A stretch of DNA of 64,000 bases, taken from the NCBI RefSeq assembly GCF_014191985.1, contig NZ_JACHXI010000020.1, positions 1 through 64,000 on the forward strand, in the 5' to 3' direction. The notes under the pieces are model-generated. The model saw nothing but the letters and a program-made list of their open reading frames with translations, was not told where the DNA came from and made no database searches. Positions 43,833 to 53,081 of this stretch are shown piece by piece. Source of the stretch: Azomonas macrocytogenes. Its GTDB lineage: Bacteria; Pseudomonadota; Gammaproteobacteria; Pseudomonadales; Pseudomonadaceae. The position numbers and the translations under genes are program-made. Position 1 is the stretch's first letter. Each line of letters begins with the position of its first letter.

Positions 43833-44639
43833 ATGGGTTTCGACGAGCAGCGTTTTGGCGGGATTGCCCGCTTGTATGGTTTGGCCGGTATCGAGCGTCT
43901 GGTCGCGGCCCATGTTGCTGTGGTCGGCGTCGGCGGGGTTGGTTCTTGGGCTGCCGAGGCGCTGGCGCGTAGCGGGGTCGGGGAGATTTCCCTGTTCGAC
44001 CTGGATGATGTCTGTGTCAGTAATACCAACCGCCAGTCGCACGCTTTGGTAGGCTCCATCGGACAACCCAAAGTCGAGGTGCTGGCCGCGCGTATTCGCG
44101 CTATCAGTCCTCATTGCCTGGTCCATCCTGTGACCGATTTCGTCACGCGGGAAAGCATGGCCGAGCACATCACGGAAAACCTGGACTTCGTGCTCGACTG
44201 CATCGACAGCGTACCGGCCAAGGCCGCGCTGATCGCCTGGTGCAAAAGACGCAAGATCGGCATCGTCACGACCGGTGGTGCAGGCGGGCAGATCGATCCC
44301 ACCCGGATCGAAATCGTCGATCTGAACAAGACCTATAACGATCCCTTGGCTGCCAAGGTGCGCTCTTTGTTACGTCGCGACTACAACTTCTCGCGTACGC
44401 CGGGGCGGCATTACAGTGTGCCCTGCGTTTTTTCTTCCGAGCAGCTGCGCTATCCGCAAACCGATGGCAGTGTGTGCCAAAGCAAGGGATTTATCGGTGA
44501 AGGCGTAAAGTTGGACTGTGCTGGTGGCTTCGGTGCGGTAATGATGGTCACTGCCAGTTTCGGCATGGCGGCGGCCGCCAAGGCGGTAGAAAAGCTGGTA
44601 GCTGGAGCACGACGGCCTTCGGAGAGAGGTACCGGCTAG
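43833..44639 (+). CDS. tcdA: TcdA, tRNA threonylcarbamoyladenosine dehydratase (CsdL)
   Basis: A 268-residue E1-like (ThiF/MoeB) ATPase that cyclises t6A37 of tRNA to ct6A. VAVVGVGGVGSWAAEALARSG binds ATP, DLDDVCVSNTNRQ is the adenylation segment, and DCIDSVPAKAALI follows. CsdA/CsdE, encoded convergently next door, supply its sulfur-transfer partner system. GGAGGG precedes the ATG. Confidence 0.96.
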   Translation: MGFDEQRFGGIARLYGLAGIERLVAAHVAVVGVGGVGSWAAEALARSGVGEISLFDLDDVCVSNTNRQSHALVGSIGQPKVEVLAARIRAISPHCLVHPVTDFVTRESMAEHITENLDFVLDCIDSVPAKAALIAWCKRRKIGIVTTGGAGGQIDPTRIEIVDLNKTYNDPLAAKVRSLLRRDYNFSRTPGRHYSVPCVFSSEQLRYPQTDGSVCQSKGFIGEGVKLDCAGGFGAVMMVTASFGMAAAAKAVEKLVAGARRPSERGTG

Positions 44640-45052
44640 GTTTTTGTGTCGGCCAGTTCACGCATTCGCTGTAGCACGGCGTTCAGTCCGTTGCTGCGGG
44701 AAGGCGAAAGCTGGCGAGACAGCCCGAGCTGGGCGAACCAATCGGCAAGGTCGATGGTATCCAGCTCCTGGCGCGTAAGGCCATTGATCCGCAGCAGCAG
44801 CAAAGCCAGCAGGCCACGCAGGATGCGCGCATCGCTCACGGCACGAAAATGTAGGTGATTTTCGCTGCTGGCGTCGATCAGCCAGACCAGACTTTCGCAG
44901 CCCTGGATCCGGTTGGTTTCATTGCATTCTTCGGTGCCGACCGCTTCCAACTGGTTTCCCCATTGCATCAACAAGCGGGCCCTTTGTTCCCAGCTAGCGG
45001 CCTGCTGAAAACGTTCCAAGACCTGGGCAGCCGCAGTGGGTAGGGCATTCAT
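44636..45052 (-). CDS. csdE: CsdE, SufE-family sulfur acceptor
   Basis: A 138-residue SufE-type protein that accepts persulfide sulfur from CsdA. The acceptor cysteine is in NRIQGCESLVWL. The 3' end overlaps the tcdA stop by 4 bp on the other strand, and the ATG overlaps the csdA stop (ATGA), so csdA-csdE are coupled. Confidence 0.95.
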   Translation of the reverse strand: MNALPTAAAQVLERFQQAASWEQRARLLMQWGNQLEAVGTEECNETNRIQGCESLVWLIDASSENHLHFRAVSDARILRGLLALLLLRINGLTRQELDTIDLADWFAQLGLSRQLSPSRSNGLNAVLQRMRELADTKT

Positions 45053-46254
45053 GCCAGCAATTCCAAGGCTTGATCGAGAGCAGTGAAGAAGCGCTGCAGG
45101 TCGGAAGAATCGTTGTACAGTCCGAGTGAAACCCGGATTGCTCCAGCCAGCCCGAGATGTTTCATCAGCGGCATGGCGCAGTGGGTGCCGCTGCGTACTG
45201 CGATACCCTGTTCGGTGAGTAGATGAGATAGGTCTGCATGATGAACGCCGATTGCATTGAAACTGACCAGCGCGGTCTGGGGGTGGGCGACGATGCGGAT
45301 GCTTTTTCGTGCGAGCAACCCTGCCATTAGCTCCGCATGCAAGGACTGCTCATGGGCCGATACGGCGACCATATCCAGCCCTGCCAGATAATCGAGGGTT
45401 GCTCCAAGGCCGATCACTCCGGCAATTGGTGGCGTGCCGGCTTCGAATCCGAAGGGAGTCGAATGAAATTCCGCGGCGTGATAGTCGGCGGCGCGCACCA
45501 TTTCGCCACCGAATTGCCAGTGTTGCAGTTGGTTCAGCGCTTCGTTTCGGCCATAAAGGATACCGACGCCATCCGGTCCGTACAGCTTGTGACTGGAAAG
45601 TACGTAGAAGTCGCAGCCTATTTTCTGTACGTCATGACGGCCATGTACCGCGCCCTGTGCACCATCGATGATGGTCAAGGCACCATGGGTTCGGGCCATG
45701 GGCAGCAACTCTGCGAGTGGTTGCCAGCTACCGAGCACGTTGGATAATTGGCTTACCGCTAGCAGTCGGGTGCGTGAGCCGATCATCTGGCGTGCCGCAT
45801 CGAGATCGACCATTCCTGCATCGTCGATGGGCAGGATGACCAGGCGGGCCTGTCGCCGCAGGGCAAGCTGTTGCCAGGGCAGTAGGTTGGCATGGTGCTC
45901 CAGGGCGCTGACCACAATGTCGTCGCCTGGCTGGATCAGGTGCTCCAGGCCATAAGCAAGCAGATTTAGGGCTTCGGTCGCGCCACGGGTGAAGACGATT
46001 CGACTCGGGGAGCCGGCCCCGATCCAGTCAGCCATTTTCTGGCGTGCTGCCTCGAACGCCTGGGTCGAGCGTTCGGCTGGCAGATGCTGGGCGCGGTGTA
46101 CGTTGGCTATGCCGTAGCTATAACAGGCATGCAAGGCATCGATCAGTACCAAGGGTTTCTGGGCGGTCGCGGCGCTGTCGAGGTAGGTCTGGTTTTCAGC
46201 TTCGAAAGCTGCCAAGGCAGGAAAGTCGGAACGCCAGGGAGAGATCAGCGACAT
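45049..46254 (-). CDS. csdA: CsdA, group II cysteine desulfurase
   Basis: A 401-residue PLP enzyme releasing sulfur from cysteine. The PLP lysine is in VLSSHKLYGPDGVGILYG, and the persulfide cysteine in AVRSGTHCAMPLMKHLG, the RxGxHCA motif of group II (SufS/CsdA) enzymes. It is paired with csdE and tcdA, which fits the CsdA-CsdE-TcdA relay in tRNA modification. Confidence 0.96.
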   Translation of the reverse strand: MSLISPWRSDFPALAAFEAENQTYLDSAATAQKPLVLIDALHACYSYGIANVHRAQHLPAERSTQAFEAARQKMADWIGAGSPSRIVFTRGATEALNLLAYGLEHLIQPGDDIVVSALEHHANLLPWQQLALRRQARLVILPIDDAGMVDLDAARQMIGSRTRLLAVSQLSNVLGSWQPLAELLPMARTHGALTIIDGAQGAVHGRHDVQKIGCDFYVLSSHKLYGPDGVGILYGRNEALNQLQHWQFGGEMVRAADYHAAEFHSTPFGFEAGTPPIAGVIGLGATLDYLAGLDMVAVSAHEQSLHAELMAGLLARKSIRIVAHPQTALVSFNAIGVHHADLSHLLTEQGIAVRSGTHCAMPLMKHLGLAGAIRVSLGLYNDSSDLQRFFTALDQALELLA

Positions 46255-46326
46255 GACGGACTCGAATCACGGGCTCTATGCAGGGAGGGCAGGGTAAGCC
46301 TGCCCTTTGTCGGAGCTGCGGTCGGC

Positions 46327-47358
46327 TCAGTTATGTGCGTGCAGCACTTCATTGAGTTCGATTGCGGACTTGTGGGTTTTGCATTCGACCGCCCCGCTCA
46401 GGGAGTTGCGGCGAAACAGTAGGTCCGGCTGTCCTGCCAGTTCCCGGGCCTTGACCGCCTTGACCAGCTGATTGTGCTCGTCCAGTAGATGCACCTTGGT
46501 GCCGGCAGTGATGTACAGACCCGCTTCGACTGTGTTGCGATCCCCCAGAGGAATGCCGATTCCTGCGTTAGCGCCGATCAGGCAACCTTCACCCACCGCG
46601 ATCACGATATTGCCGCCGCCGGAAAGCGTACCCATGGTAGAGCAGCCACCGCCAAGGTCGGAGCCCTTGCCGATGAACACGCCTGCGGAGACGCGGCCTT
46701 CGATCATTCCCGGGCCTTCGGTTCCGGCATTGAAGTTGATGAAGCCTTCATGCATCACGGTTGTGCCTTCGCCGACATAGGCGCCGAGGCGAATGCGTGC
46801 CGTATCGGCAATGCGCACGCCAGCCGGCACCACGTAGTCAGTCATTTTCGGGAATTTGTCTACCGAGAATACTTCCAGCAGTTCGCCTTTCAAGCGCGCT
46901 TCCAACTGCCGTTCGGCCAGCTCGGCAAGATCCACGGCTCCCTCGTTGGTCCAGGCCACGTTGGGCAGCAAGGGGAATATTCCACTCAGGTTCACGCCAT
47001 GCGGTTTGACCAGTCGATGCGAGAGTAAATGCAGCTTTAGATAGGCTTCGGGAGTGGAGGTCGGTGCCGAATCCTCGACAAGCAGGGTCGCGACCAGTGG
47101 GCGATGGCTTTCCGCCAGGCGGGTCAGCAGTGCGCTTTGCGCGGTGTTCAGCGGCTTGAGCGCTTCTGCCAGTTGACTAGCCTGGGTATTGGTGATGGCA
47201 ATGGCCTGATTGCCACCCGAATAGTTCAACAGGGAAGCGATTGCGTCGACCAGTTCACCGGCCGGATTCAACAGGGGTTGCGCATAGAAGATTTCCAGCC
47301 AGTTTCCCTGGCGATTCTGTGTACCAACTCCAAAAGCCAGGCTGAAAAGCGTGGACAT
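46327..47358 (-). CDS. dapD: DapD, tetrahydrodipicolinate N-succinyltransferase
   Basis: A 343-residue acyltransferase of the long, Pseudomonas-type DapD class. The C-terminal half is a left-handed beta-helix built of hexapeptide repeats (VRIADTARIRLGAYVGEGT, GVFIGKGSDLGGGCSTMG, GCLIGANAGIGIPLGD). It makes N-succinyl-aminoketopimelate for lysine and peptidoglycan; DapE acts two steps later. Confidence 0.96.
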   Translation of the reverse strand: MSTLFSLAFGVGTQNRQGNWLEIFYAQPLLNPAGELVDAIASLLNYSGGNQAIAITNTQASQLAEALKPLNTAQSALLTRLAESHRPLVATLLVEDSAPTSTPEAYLKLHLLSHRLVKPHGVNLSGIFPLLPNVAWTNEGAVDLAELAERQLEARLKGELLEVFSVDKFPKMTDYVVPAGVRIADTARIRLGAYVGEGTTVMHEGFINFNAGTEGPGMIEGRVSAGVFIGKGSDLGGGCSTMGTLSGGGNIVIAVGEGCLIGANAGIGIPLGDRNTVEAGLYITAGTKVHLLDEHNQLVKAVKARELAGQPDLLFRRNSLSGAVECKTHKSAIELNEVLHAHN

Positions 47359-47420
47359 GCTCGTTTTTCCTCTTTACGTTCCGCCATACCCAAACCGCTT
47401 TCTTGGCTGGTATGCCGGTA

Positions 47421-47774
47421 TCAATTAAGTGACAAGGCCGCTGCGTAGATTTCCGGCTTGAAGCCGACCAGGGTGTGCTTGCCCAGATCGAGAATCGGTC
47501 GTTTGATCATCGAAGGCTGGGTCAGCATCAAATCAATGGCTTTGTCCTGGTTGAGATCGATCTTGCAGGTCTCATCGAGTTTGCGAAAAGTTGTACCGGA
47601 TCGATTGAGTATCGTCTGCCAGCCATGCTCCTCGCACCAGGCTTGCAGGTGCTGACGATCGATGCCAACGCTCTTGTAATCGTGAAAAGCATAGTGCAAG
47701 CCTTGCTGATCCAGCCACTGGCGAGCCTTTTTCATGGTATCGCAAGCCTTGATCCCGTAGATAATATAGGTCAT
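47421..47774 (-). CDS. ArsC/Spx-family protein (YffB-like)
   Basis: A 117-residue thioredoxin-fold protein of the ArsC/Spx family. It has MTYIIYGIKACDTMKKARQW with a single N-terminal cysteine, TTFRKLDE and the terminal IKRPILDLG motif. YffB-like members sit next to dapD/dapE in many gammaproteobacteria and are thought to be GSH-dependent thiol reductases. True arsenate reduction is unproven here. Confidence 0.9.
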   Translation of the reverse strand: MTYIIYGIKACDTMKKARQWLDQQGLHYAFHDYKSVGIDRQHLQAWCEEHGWQTILNRSGTTFRKLDETCKIDLNQDKAIDLMLTQPSMIKRPILDLGKHTLVGFKPEIYAAALSLN

Positions 47775-48168
47775 TGATTGTTAAAGGAGTCTGCCTGTTT
47801 AAGCATTCTCCTGATACTCCTGCCGGATCGGGATGCCGATTATGCCATGAGGCTGATCGATCCTGAGTTTCAGCGATCGAGTGCATAAGATATTTTGGGG
47901 TACGCATGCAGCGACAGCTGGCGCTAAGCATAAGGATTATTACAGGTTCATTTGGCGCTGATGGTAACGCTTACCTGATGCATGACAAATCGATAATTGC
48001 TGGAATTGCAAAAGCTGAATATAAAAGCGAGCAAGTGTGAATCACTACAAGTTCATCTGGGGCGGGATGGCAGTTGCAATAAATTTATCTGAATATTTCT
48101 AATTGTTTTTCTTACTGTTTGCTGTTGAGTATTTTTAATTTGCAATGATGGAGTCATTGTTCAATGAC
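47775..48168. other. Intergenic region between the ArsC-like gene and the polysaccharide cluster
   Basis: 394 bp, AT-rich towards 48060-48168, with no supported gene, RNA or repeat. It marks the border of the exopolysaccharide region. Confidence 0.45.
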
Positions 48169-48570
48169 TTATTTCCGATCGTAGATTTCTTTGAAAAAAC
48201 CTACTGCGGAAATTTCAATAATTATGCCGAGCATACCGAATACAATATCCATCAAGGAGGCAGTTCTATGTGGCAAGAGCATTTGTATGAGTTCTATGGC
48301 CACGGTGAGCAGGGCAAGTAATGCCGCCAATTTGAGGTGATGTAGAAATTGGAATGCCATTCGCCCGGTGCATGCCAGCATGGCAAAGGCACCGAAGTGA
48401 TAAAGCTTGTCTGCCTGTGGAAAGAGCAGGTCTGGTTGTGACGGTTTCAAAGCCATCACCAGAACGAAAACCAATGTAAGCCAGAAGATTCGGCAAAAAA
48501 TACGAGACAGGTCTTTTGTGGATGAAAACGGTTTTGGAGAGGGTTCGATCGAGGCTTGGTTATCGGTCAT
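48169..48570 (-). CDS. VanZ-like membrane protein
   Basis: A ~133-residue protein with about four membrane helices, including DKLYHFGAFAMLACTGRMAF and ALLALLTVAIELIQMLLPHRTASLMD, a VanZ-like signature. The function in polysaccharide clusters is unknown. The start at 48570 (MTDNQAS) is preferred: the longer frame to 48642 would begin inside a hairpin that follows wza. Confidence 0.8.
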   Translation of the reverse strand: MTDNQASIEPSPKPFSSTKDLSRIFCRIFWLTLVFVLVMALKPSQPDLLFPQADKLYHFGAFAMLACTGRMAFQFLHHLKLAALLALLTVAIELIQMLLPHRTASLMDIVFGMLGIIIEISAVGFFKEIYDRK

Positions 48571-48620
48571 TTCGATTCGTGACTGGAATGATGCCTTGTC
48601 AGACGTTAGAAAGACTCGGT

Positions 48621-48642
48621 GTGCCAAGCTTTTGCTTGGCAC
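48621..48642 (-). terminator. Hairpin after wza
   Basis: A perfect 9-bp stem (GTGCCAAGC/GCTTGGCAC) with a four-base loop, 37 bp after the wza stop. The downstream minus-strand sequence (ACCGAGTCTTTC) has only a short T-run, so termination may be partial. Confidence 0.6.
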
Positions 48643-48678
48643 CCTGGTAGCTTGTTTTTATTTCAAACTATCAGCTCA

Positions 48679-49797
48679 TCACTGAGAGAAGTTGTATTTT
48701 GCATTGGCGCCCGTTCCCACAAAGGTGGCAGAAGGTATCAACTGGTTGATGTAGCGGTTCCAGCGAGTAATGCTTGCCGGGCCGATATAGACCACGTCCT
48801 GGGGTTGCAGCATGAAATGTCTGGCAAGAGCAAAGGACGCTGGCGATTTTGCATTCAGTTTGAAGACTGTCGCTTTTTCGTTTTCCATATTTCTGACGCC
48901 GCGAATCACATATACGGCTTCTGCATTTGCAGTTTCCTGGGCAAGACCACCAGCACTGCCGATAGCATCCATCAGGTTCAGGGTTGTAGCCTTGAAGGTC
49001 ATGGCTTGCGGCAGTTTTATCTCGCCCAAGACATAGATCTTCTTCTGATCATTATAGGGTAGGTGAATTTGGTCGCCATGTTTCAGGTAGACCGCGTACA
49101 GCCAGGATTCAGGACGGTTGAGGCTGTCGATGTTGAGGATGTATTCGCGGCCATCGCGTCTGAGGCTGAGATTTGTAAGATCGGCCACCTCGGTCGCCAC
49201 GCCGGCCTGCCCGAGTACCTGAACGATCGAGATTGGTACGCCAGTCACCGGAATTTCCCCAGCTGTCTTGAAGGCACCGGAAAGCACTACGCGCTGGCTG
49301 CCGTAACGCAATATACCGACATCCACCTGCGGGCTATCGATGTAGCTTGCGAGACGACGGGCAATGGCTGCACGCAGTTCCTCGACCGTCATGCCTTCTG
49401 CCTTGATCGTGCCGATATAGGGATAGAAAAGCGTCCCATCTGCGCGAACCAGACGACCATTTGCATCTATCTGTTGTTGCGGCCCGGACGGGGCAGTGAG
49501 CTCCGGATGATCCCATACCGTTATGTAAAGCAGATCATTCGGACCAATACGGTAAGCCGTCGGCTTATAGCTCAGCAGCTCTCTCTTCTGTTGATCGTTG
49601 ATGGTGAATATGGTGGTCTGGTTTTTCTGAACGACTTCCGGAGTGATTTTTACAAGATTGACGCTTGCGTCATTGCCATCTTCTGCCGTTGTGTTTTCTT
49701 CGAAATCATCTGGGTCGAGGTATTGGCCAGGAGACCAGACGCAGCCTTGTAAGGCGATCATGGCTATGCCAGCAAAAGCAAATAGGGATTTTTTCAT
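48679..49797 (-). CDS. wza: Wza-family outer-membrane polysaccharide export lipoprotein
   Basis: A 372-residue export channel protein. A lipoprotein signal (MKKSLFAFAGIAMIALQGC) is followed by a Poly_export domain (~85-165; YRIGPNDLLYITVWDHPEL), two SLBB-type domains (VVLSGAFKTAGEIPVTG; KIYVLGEIKLPQ) and a C-terminal amphipathic helix region (ITRWNRYINQLIP). It forms the outer-membrane pore for exopolysaccharide with Wzc. The start at 49797 has AAGGATGAA upstream. It is separated from the rest of the cluster by 383 bp. Confidence 0.93.
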   Translation of the reverse strand: MKKSLFAFAGIAMIALQGCVWSPGQYLDPDDFEENTTAEDGNDASVNLVKITPEVVQKNQTTIFTINDQQKRELLSYKPTAYRIGPNDLLYITVWDHPELTAPSGPQQQIDANGRLVRADGTLFYPYIGTIKAEGMTVEELRAAIARRLASYIDSPQVDVGILRYGSQRVVLSGAFKTAGEIPVTGVPISIVQVLGQAGVATEVADLTNLSLRRDGREYILNIDSLNRPESWLYAVYLKHGDQIHLPYNDQKKIYVLGEIKLPQAMTFKATTLNLMDAIGSAGGLAQETANAEAVYVIRGVRNMENEKATVFKLNAKSPASFALARHFMLQPQDVVYIGPASITRWNRYINQLIPSATFVGTGANAKYNFSQ

Positions 49798-50180
49798 GGG
49801 TTCATCCTTGATGGACATAGTTATTAGGACAAGCCGCAAGACGATTGTAATTTCCGGTCTGAGTGCCTACGCGTTGATTGAGCCATTTCAACTGTGGCTG
49901 AGTGCACTCTTGCAGTCCTTTGCAATATTTTTACATTTAGAACAAAAATGTTTCTCCGAAATTCACAGCAAGTGTGGCTAACCATTTTTTGGTATTGATT
50001 GGTCGCACGAGTTGTAGTCAAGAGAAATTTCCTTTGAACCTTCGATTATTCCTACGCCTTCAGATAAACCCTTTCATATCAAAAGGATATCAAAGTGATT
50101 CGGGCAAATGGATAGACCGCTCCGATTAGCTTGAGTTCCTCTGAATTTTTCATGATTGGAAAGATTGCCAACGTTAATAA
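49798..50180. other. Gap between wza and the glycosyltransferase operon
   Basis: 383 bp without a supported gene. It probably holds the promoter of wza and the end of the upstream transcript, but I could not assign convincing -35/-10 elements. Confidence 0.45.
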
Positions 50181-50951
50181 TTAATGGTCCGGTTTGGCTG
50201 AATTGGCAGCTTTACGGGATTTCAGATTTCTTTCCCGTAAATAGGCAGGAATTATGAACATGAAGTTATTGAGGTAGCGCTTGCCCAGGCGACGAGGTTC
50301 AAGGGTAGTGCGATAAAGCCATTCGAGGCGTGCTTCCTGCATCCATTTCGGTGCTCTTTTTACTGTGCCTGTAGCAAATGAAATAGAGGCTCCGATACCT
50401 ATGCCCATACCGGTTCTTTCATGGCTTTGTACTTTACTGGCAAGTATTTCACCCTGAGGAGTTCCAACGGCATAGAACACAAGATCCGATGGATGTTCGC
50501 GGATGAACGCCAGGCAGCGCTCGACTTCTTCCGGGTGCTTGATGAAGCCCATTGGCGGGTTGTAGTGATCCAGTTTGATATTCGGATACATGCGAAGTAA
50601 TTTGCCGCATTCGGCGCTGGTACTTCCAATCAGTACTATGCGTAGATGATCTTCATTGGCCCATTTGAGAAGATCGAGCGTCAGGTCACTGCCTGTGATC
50701 ACTTCCTTGACATGTACACCCAGTGAGTTGAGCAAGGGCATGATGACACGGCTGTCACAAAGACGAAGACGTGCTCTGTCATAAGCATCACGAAACGCTT
50801 CTTCGTTTCTGACACGAGCCAGATGGTCCATGTTGGGCGTGACCAGGTATGAATAGGGCTGCTTGATCCAATCGCGAATACAAGCCAGCAGTTCCGCTTT
50901 ACTGCCGGTATAGAAATCGATGCCGAATGCGGTATTGTTTTTACTTGACAC
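50181..50951 (-). CDS. WecG/TagA/CpsF-family glycosyltransferase (GT26)
   Basis: A 256-residue GT26 enzyme. Family motifs include LVTPNMDHLARVRNEEAFRDAY, CDSRVIMPLL, VPxGTP-like YAVGTPQGE, the GIGIGASISFATGTVKRAPKWMQ block and the LEWLYRTTLEPRRLGKRYL tail. The family adds ManNAc(A)- or glucose-type residues to the lipid-linked first sugar. It is the last gene of the operon and overlaps the GT2 gene by 11 bp. Confidence 0.93.
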   Translation of the reverse strand: MSSKNNTAFGIDFYTGSKAELLACIRDWIKQPYSYLVTPNMDHLARVRNEEAFRDAYDRARLRLCDSRVIMPLLNSLGVHVKEVITGSDLTLDLLKWANEDHLRIVLIGSTSAECGKLLRMYPNIKLDHYNPPMGFIKHPEEVERCLAFIREHPSDLVFYAVGTPQGEILASKVQSHERTGMGIGIGASISFATGTVKRAPKWMQEARLEWLYRTTLEPRRLGKRYLNNFMFIIPAYLRERNLKSRKAANSAKPDH

Positions 50952-51819
50952 TCATTGTTACTCCTTTGAAGGCTCCCTTGATTCCAGACCAGACCAGGTT
51001 GGGTTTCCTGAATTCCTGAATGGCCATGATTCCCGAAAGCAGACAAGCTGAAACAAAGGCAAATGCCGATCCATAGAAGCGTTTGTTAAAGCGTACTGCC
51101 GCCCGGTTGCGGTAGTAGTGATAGAAGGCCGAGCGGCCGCCCGAACTCATTGAGCCGTGATGGTAAATCCGGCTTTCCGGGATCACCTGGCTGGTGATAC
51201 CTAGTTTTTTAGCCTGGTATTGCCAGTCGACCTCTTCGGAATACATGAAATACTCTTCATCCATGAGGCCTACTTGATCGAGTAGCGATTTCGAGAAAGC
51301 CAGGCTGCAGCCCATGACATAGTCAGGCTTGTCCTGCAGGTTCTGTATGTTTTCCAGAGCCAATCCTTTACCGAGCAACTTCGTTTTGCCTAGCAAGGCA
51401 TATACTTTGCCGCCGCCATAACATTCCAGGCGGCCAGTTTCGGCACTGAGGATTATCGATCCGACAAACTGTTTGTCGTTTTTCTCCAAGGCATCTTGAA
51501 GCGGCTTGAAAGCGTCACAGTCAACATAGGTATCGTTATTCACGATCCAGAAGTTTGTAATGTCCAGATTGTTCAAGGCCCAGCGAATGCCATAGTTATT
51601 ACCGCCGGCATAACCATTATTTTCCGGATTGGCCAGTACTGTTACTTTCGATTGGCCGGTCGTTTGTTTCCATTCGTTGAACGCCTCAACGGAGCCATCC
51701 TGGGAATCGTTGTCGACAAGCACTATATGATCAACCGAAGTACAGTGTTGCAGTATACTTTCCACACATGTAACGGTTTCAGTAGCTGCCTTGTAATTGA
51801 GAATAAGGGCGACGTTCAT
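50941..51819 (-). CDS. Glycosyltransferase family 2 (rhamnosyltransferase-like)
   Basis: A 292-residue GT-A fold enzyme. NVALILNYKAATETVTCVESI and VDNDSQDGSVE bind the nucleotide sugar. NNDTYVD carries the DxD-like metal site, and EYFMYSEEVDWQYQAKKLG is typical of rhamnosyl-type GT2 enzymes. A short hydrophobic segment near the C-terminus may attach it to the membrane. The start overlaps the end of the polymerase gene by 41 bp, a long overlap implying tight coupling. Confidence 0.9.
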   Translation of the reverse strand: MNVALILNYKAATETVTCVESILQHCTSVDHIVLVDNDSQDGSVEAFNEWKQTTGQSKVTVLANPENNGYAGGNNYGIRWALNNLDITNFWIVNNDTYVDCDAFKPLQDALEKNDKQFVGSIILSAETGRLECYGGGKVYALLGKTKLLGKGLALENIQNLQDKPDYVMGCSLAFSKSLLDQVGLMDEEYFMYSEEVDWQYQAKKLGITSQVIPESRIYHHGSMSSGGRSAFYHYYRNRAAVRFNKRFYGSAFAFVSACLLSGIMAIQEFRKPNLVWSGIKGAFKGVTMSVK

Positions 51820-53041
51820 AAATTCCTTCCAGGGTGCGGTAGTGCATGGCTCTTAACGAGAGAATGACGAAGTAAATGGCAAAAACTGGCTGATCGTATT
51901 CGAAAAGACCGTTGAGTGGCCAGGTAATGAAGTAGGCAAACAACGACGTATAGATAAACGTCATGTCAGAGCAAATGTTTTTGGCTATATAGTTGTAGAC
52001 ATATAAGCTTATCGGAACAACTAGAAATGCTAGAAATCCGAAACGAAAAGCCGTGCCGAAAAATCCTACATCAGAAAGAAAGAACCATTCGCCGAAATAA
52101 GGAATGAAGCCATCATTCCACATCAAGGAAAGCGATCCGCTGGGCAACCAGTTGACTTGATCCAGATGATGGAATATCTGATCGATGGTGTGCCCTCGGA
52201 TATTGTCATCCATCCCCTTTTGTGCGGCCTGAGTGTAAAACTCAACATTCAGGCCTAGCAGCTTCAGCAGATCCGGGAAGAAATAGAATGGCAATGCCAG
52301 TACAACAAGTGCTACGGCCCAGACGACAGCCTTGAGGCGCAGACAGAACAGAGTAAACAGCAGGCACATGGCAAGCAGTTGGCGAATCTGAGTACCGAAT
52401 GCCAGGGTCATCAACATGACAAAGGCAACCAGCAAATAGAAATTCTTGCTGCGCTTTGATCCGTCGATGGGCGAGGTACCGGTTGACCAGATCTGAATGC
52501 CATAGAAATAGGCCAAGGCCATCAAGTTGGGACCGATCGTAGAGCGGTCTGGCCGTTCGGACGAGAGAACCTTTTCGCGGGTATCGGCAATCAGGCCGAA
52601 CTTGAAACACCAAGTGAAAAACACCGCGATCATGGCGCTGTAGACGATGGCGCGCTCGAATTCCAGAACGTTGACGCGTTTGGCCATAAATAGCAGCGGA
52701 ATGGCTCCCAGGCAGAACATTACCCGGCGTTCTTCGATGATTCCGTAGATGAGTGGCTGACCATACATGAGGTTGGAGAAGATGGCCGGCAAAATAATAA
52801 ACATGAAAATCGAGAAGGCGGAATAATAGAGCAGCAGATGGAATTCACGTGAAGAGTCTTCCGATTTCGCCATAATCAGAAAGCCCGCAAACCCTATACA
52901 GATAGCAAGATAGAGCTCATTGATCATCTTGATTCCATAGGGGTTGTGAATGCTTTCCCCCAGCACGGAAAAGTGCAGGAAGAGCCCTAGAATCAAAAGG
53001 GGAAAGTAGATTTTCGAACTGTTGATAGTCATCGCGTTCAC
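51779..53041 (-). CDS. wzy: O-antigen ligase/Wzy-like polysaccharide polymerase
   Basis: A 420-residue integral membrane protein with about 11 hydrophobic helices. A large periplasmic loop at ~255-330 contains NIRGHTIDQIFHHLDQVNWL and WNDGFIPYFGEWFFLSDVG, as in Wzy/WaaL-type proteins. Sequence identity in this class is low, so the call rests on topology and on the Wzx-Wzc-Wza context. An alternative start three codons in is possible. Confidence 0.82.
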   Translation of the reverse strand: MNAMTINSSKIYFPLLILGLFLHFSVLGESIHNPYGIKMINELYLAICIGFAGFLIMAKSEDSSREFHLLLYYSAFSIFMFIILPAIFSNLMYGQPLIYGIIEERRVMFCLGAIPLLFMAKRVNVLEFERAIVYSAMIAVFFTWCFKFGLIADTREKVLSSERPDRSTIGPNLMALAYFYGIQIWSTGTSPIDGSKRSKNFYLLVAFVMLMTLAFGTQIRQLLAMCLLFTLFCLRLKAVVWAVALVVLALPFYFFPDLLKLLGLNVEFYTQAAQKGMDDNIRGHTIDQIFHHLDQVNWLPSGSLSLMWNDGFIPYFGEWFFLSDVGFFGTAFRFGFLAFLVVPISLYVYNYIAKNICSDMTFIYTSLFAYFITWPLNGLFEYDQPVFAIYFVILSLRAMHYRTLEGIYERRPYSQLQGSY

Positions 53042-53081
53042 TACATCCTCAAAGTAAGTCAGTCCCTGACTGAATTCCGGA

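Noticed and set aside
43531..44052. A 173-codon plus-strand frame overlapping the dapE/tcdA gap
   Set aside because: It runs through the MITE-like element and into tcdA in another frame; no ribosome binding site or known product.
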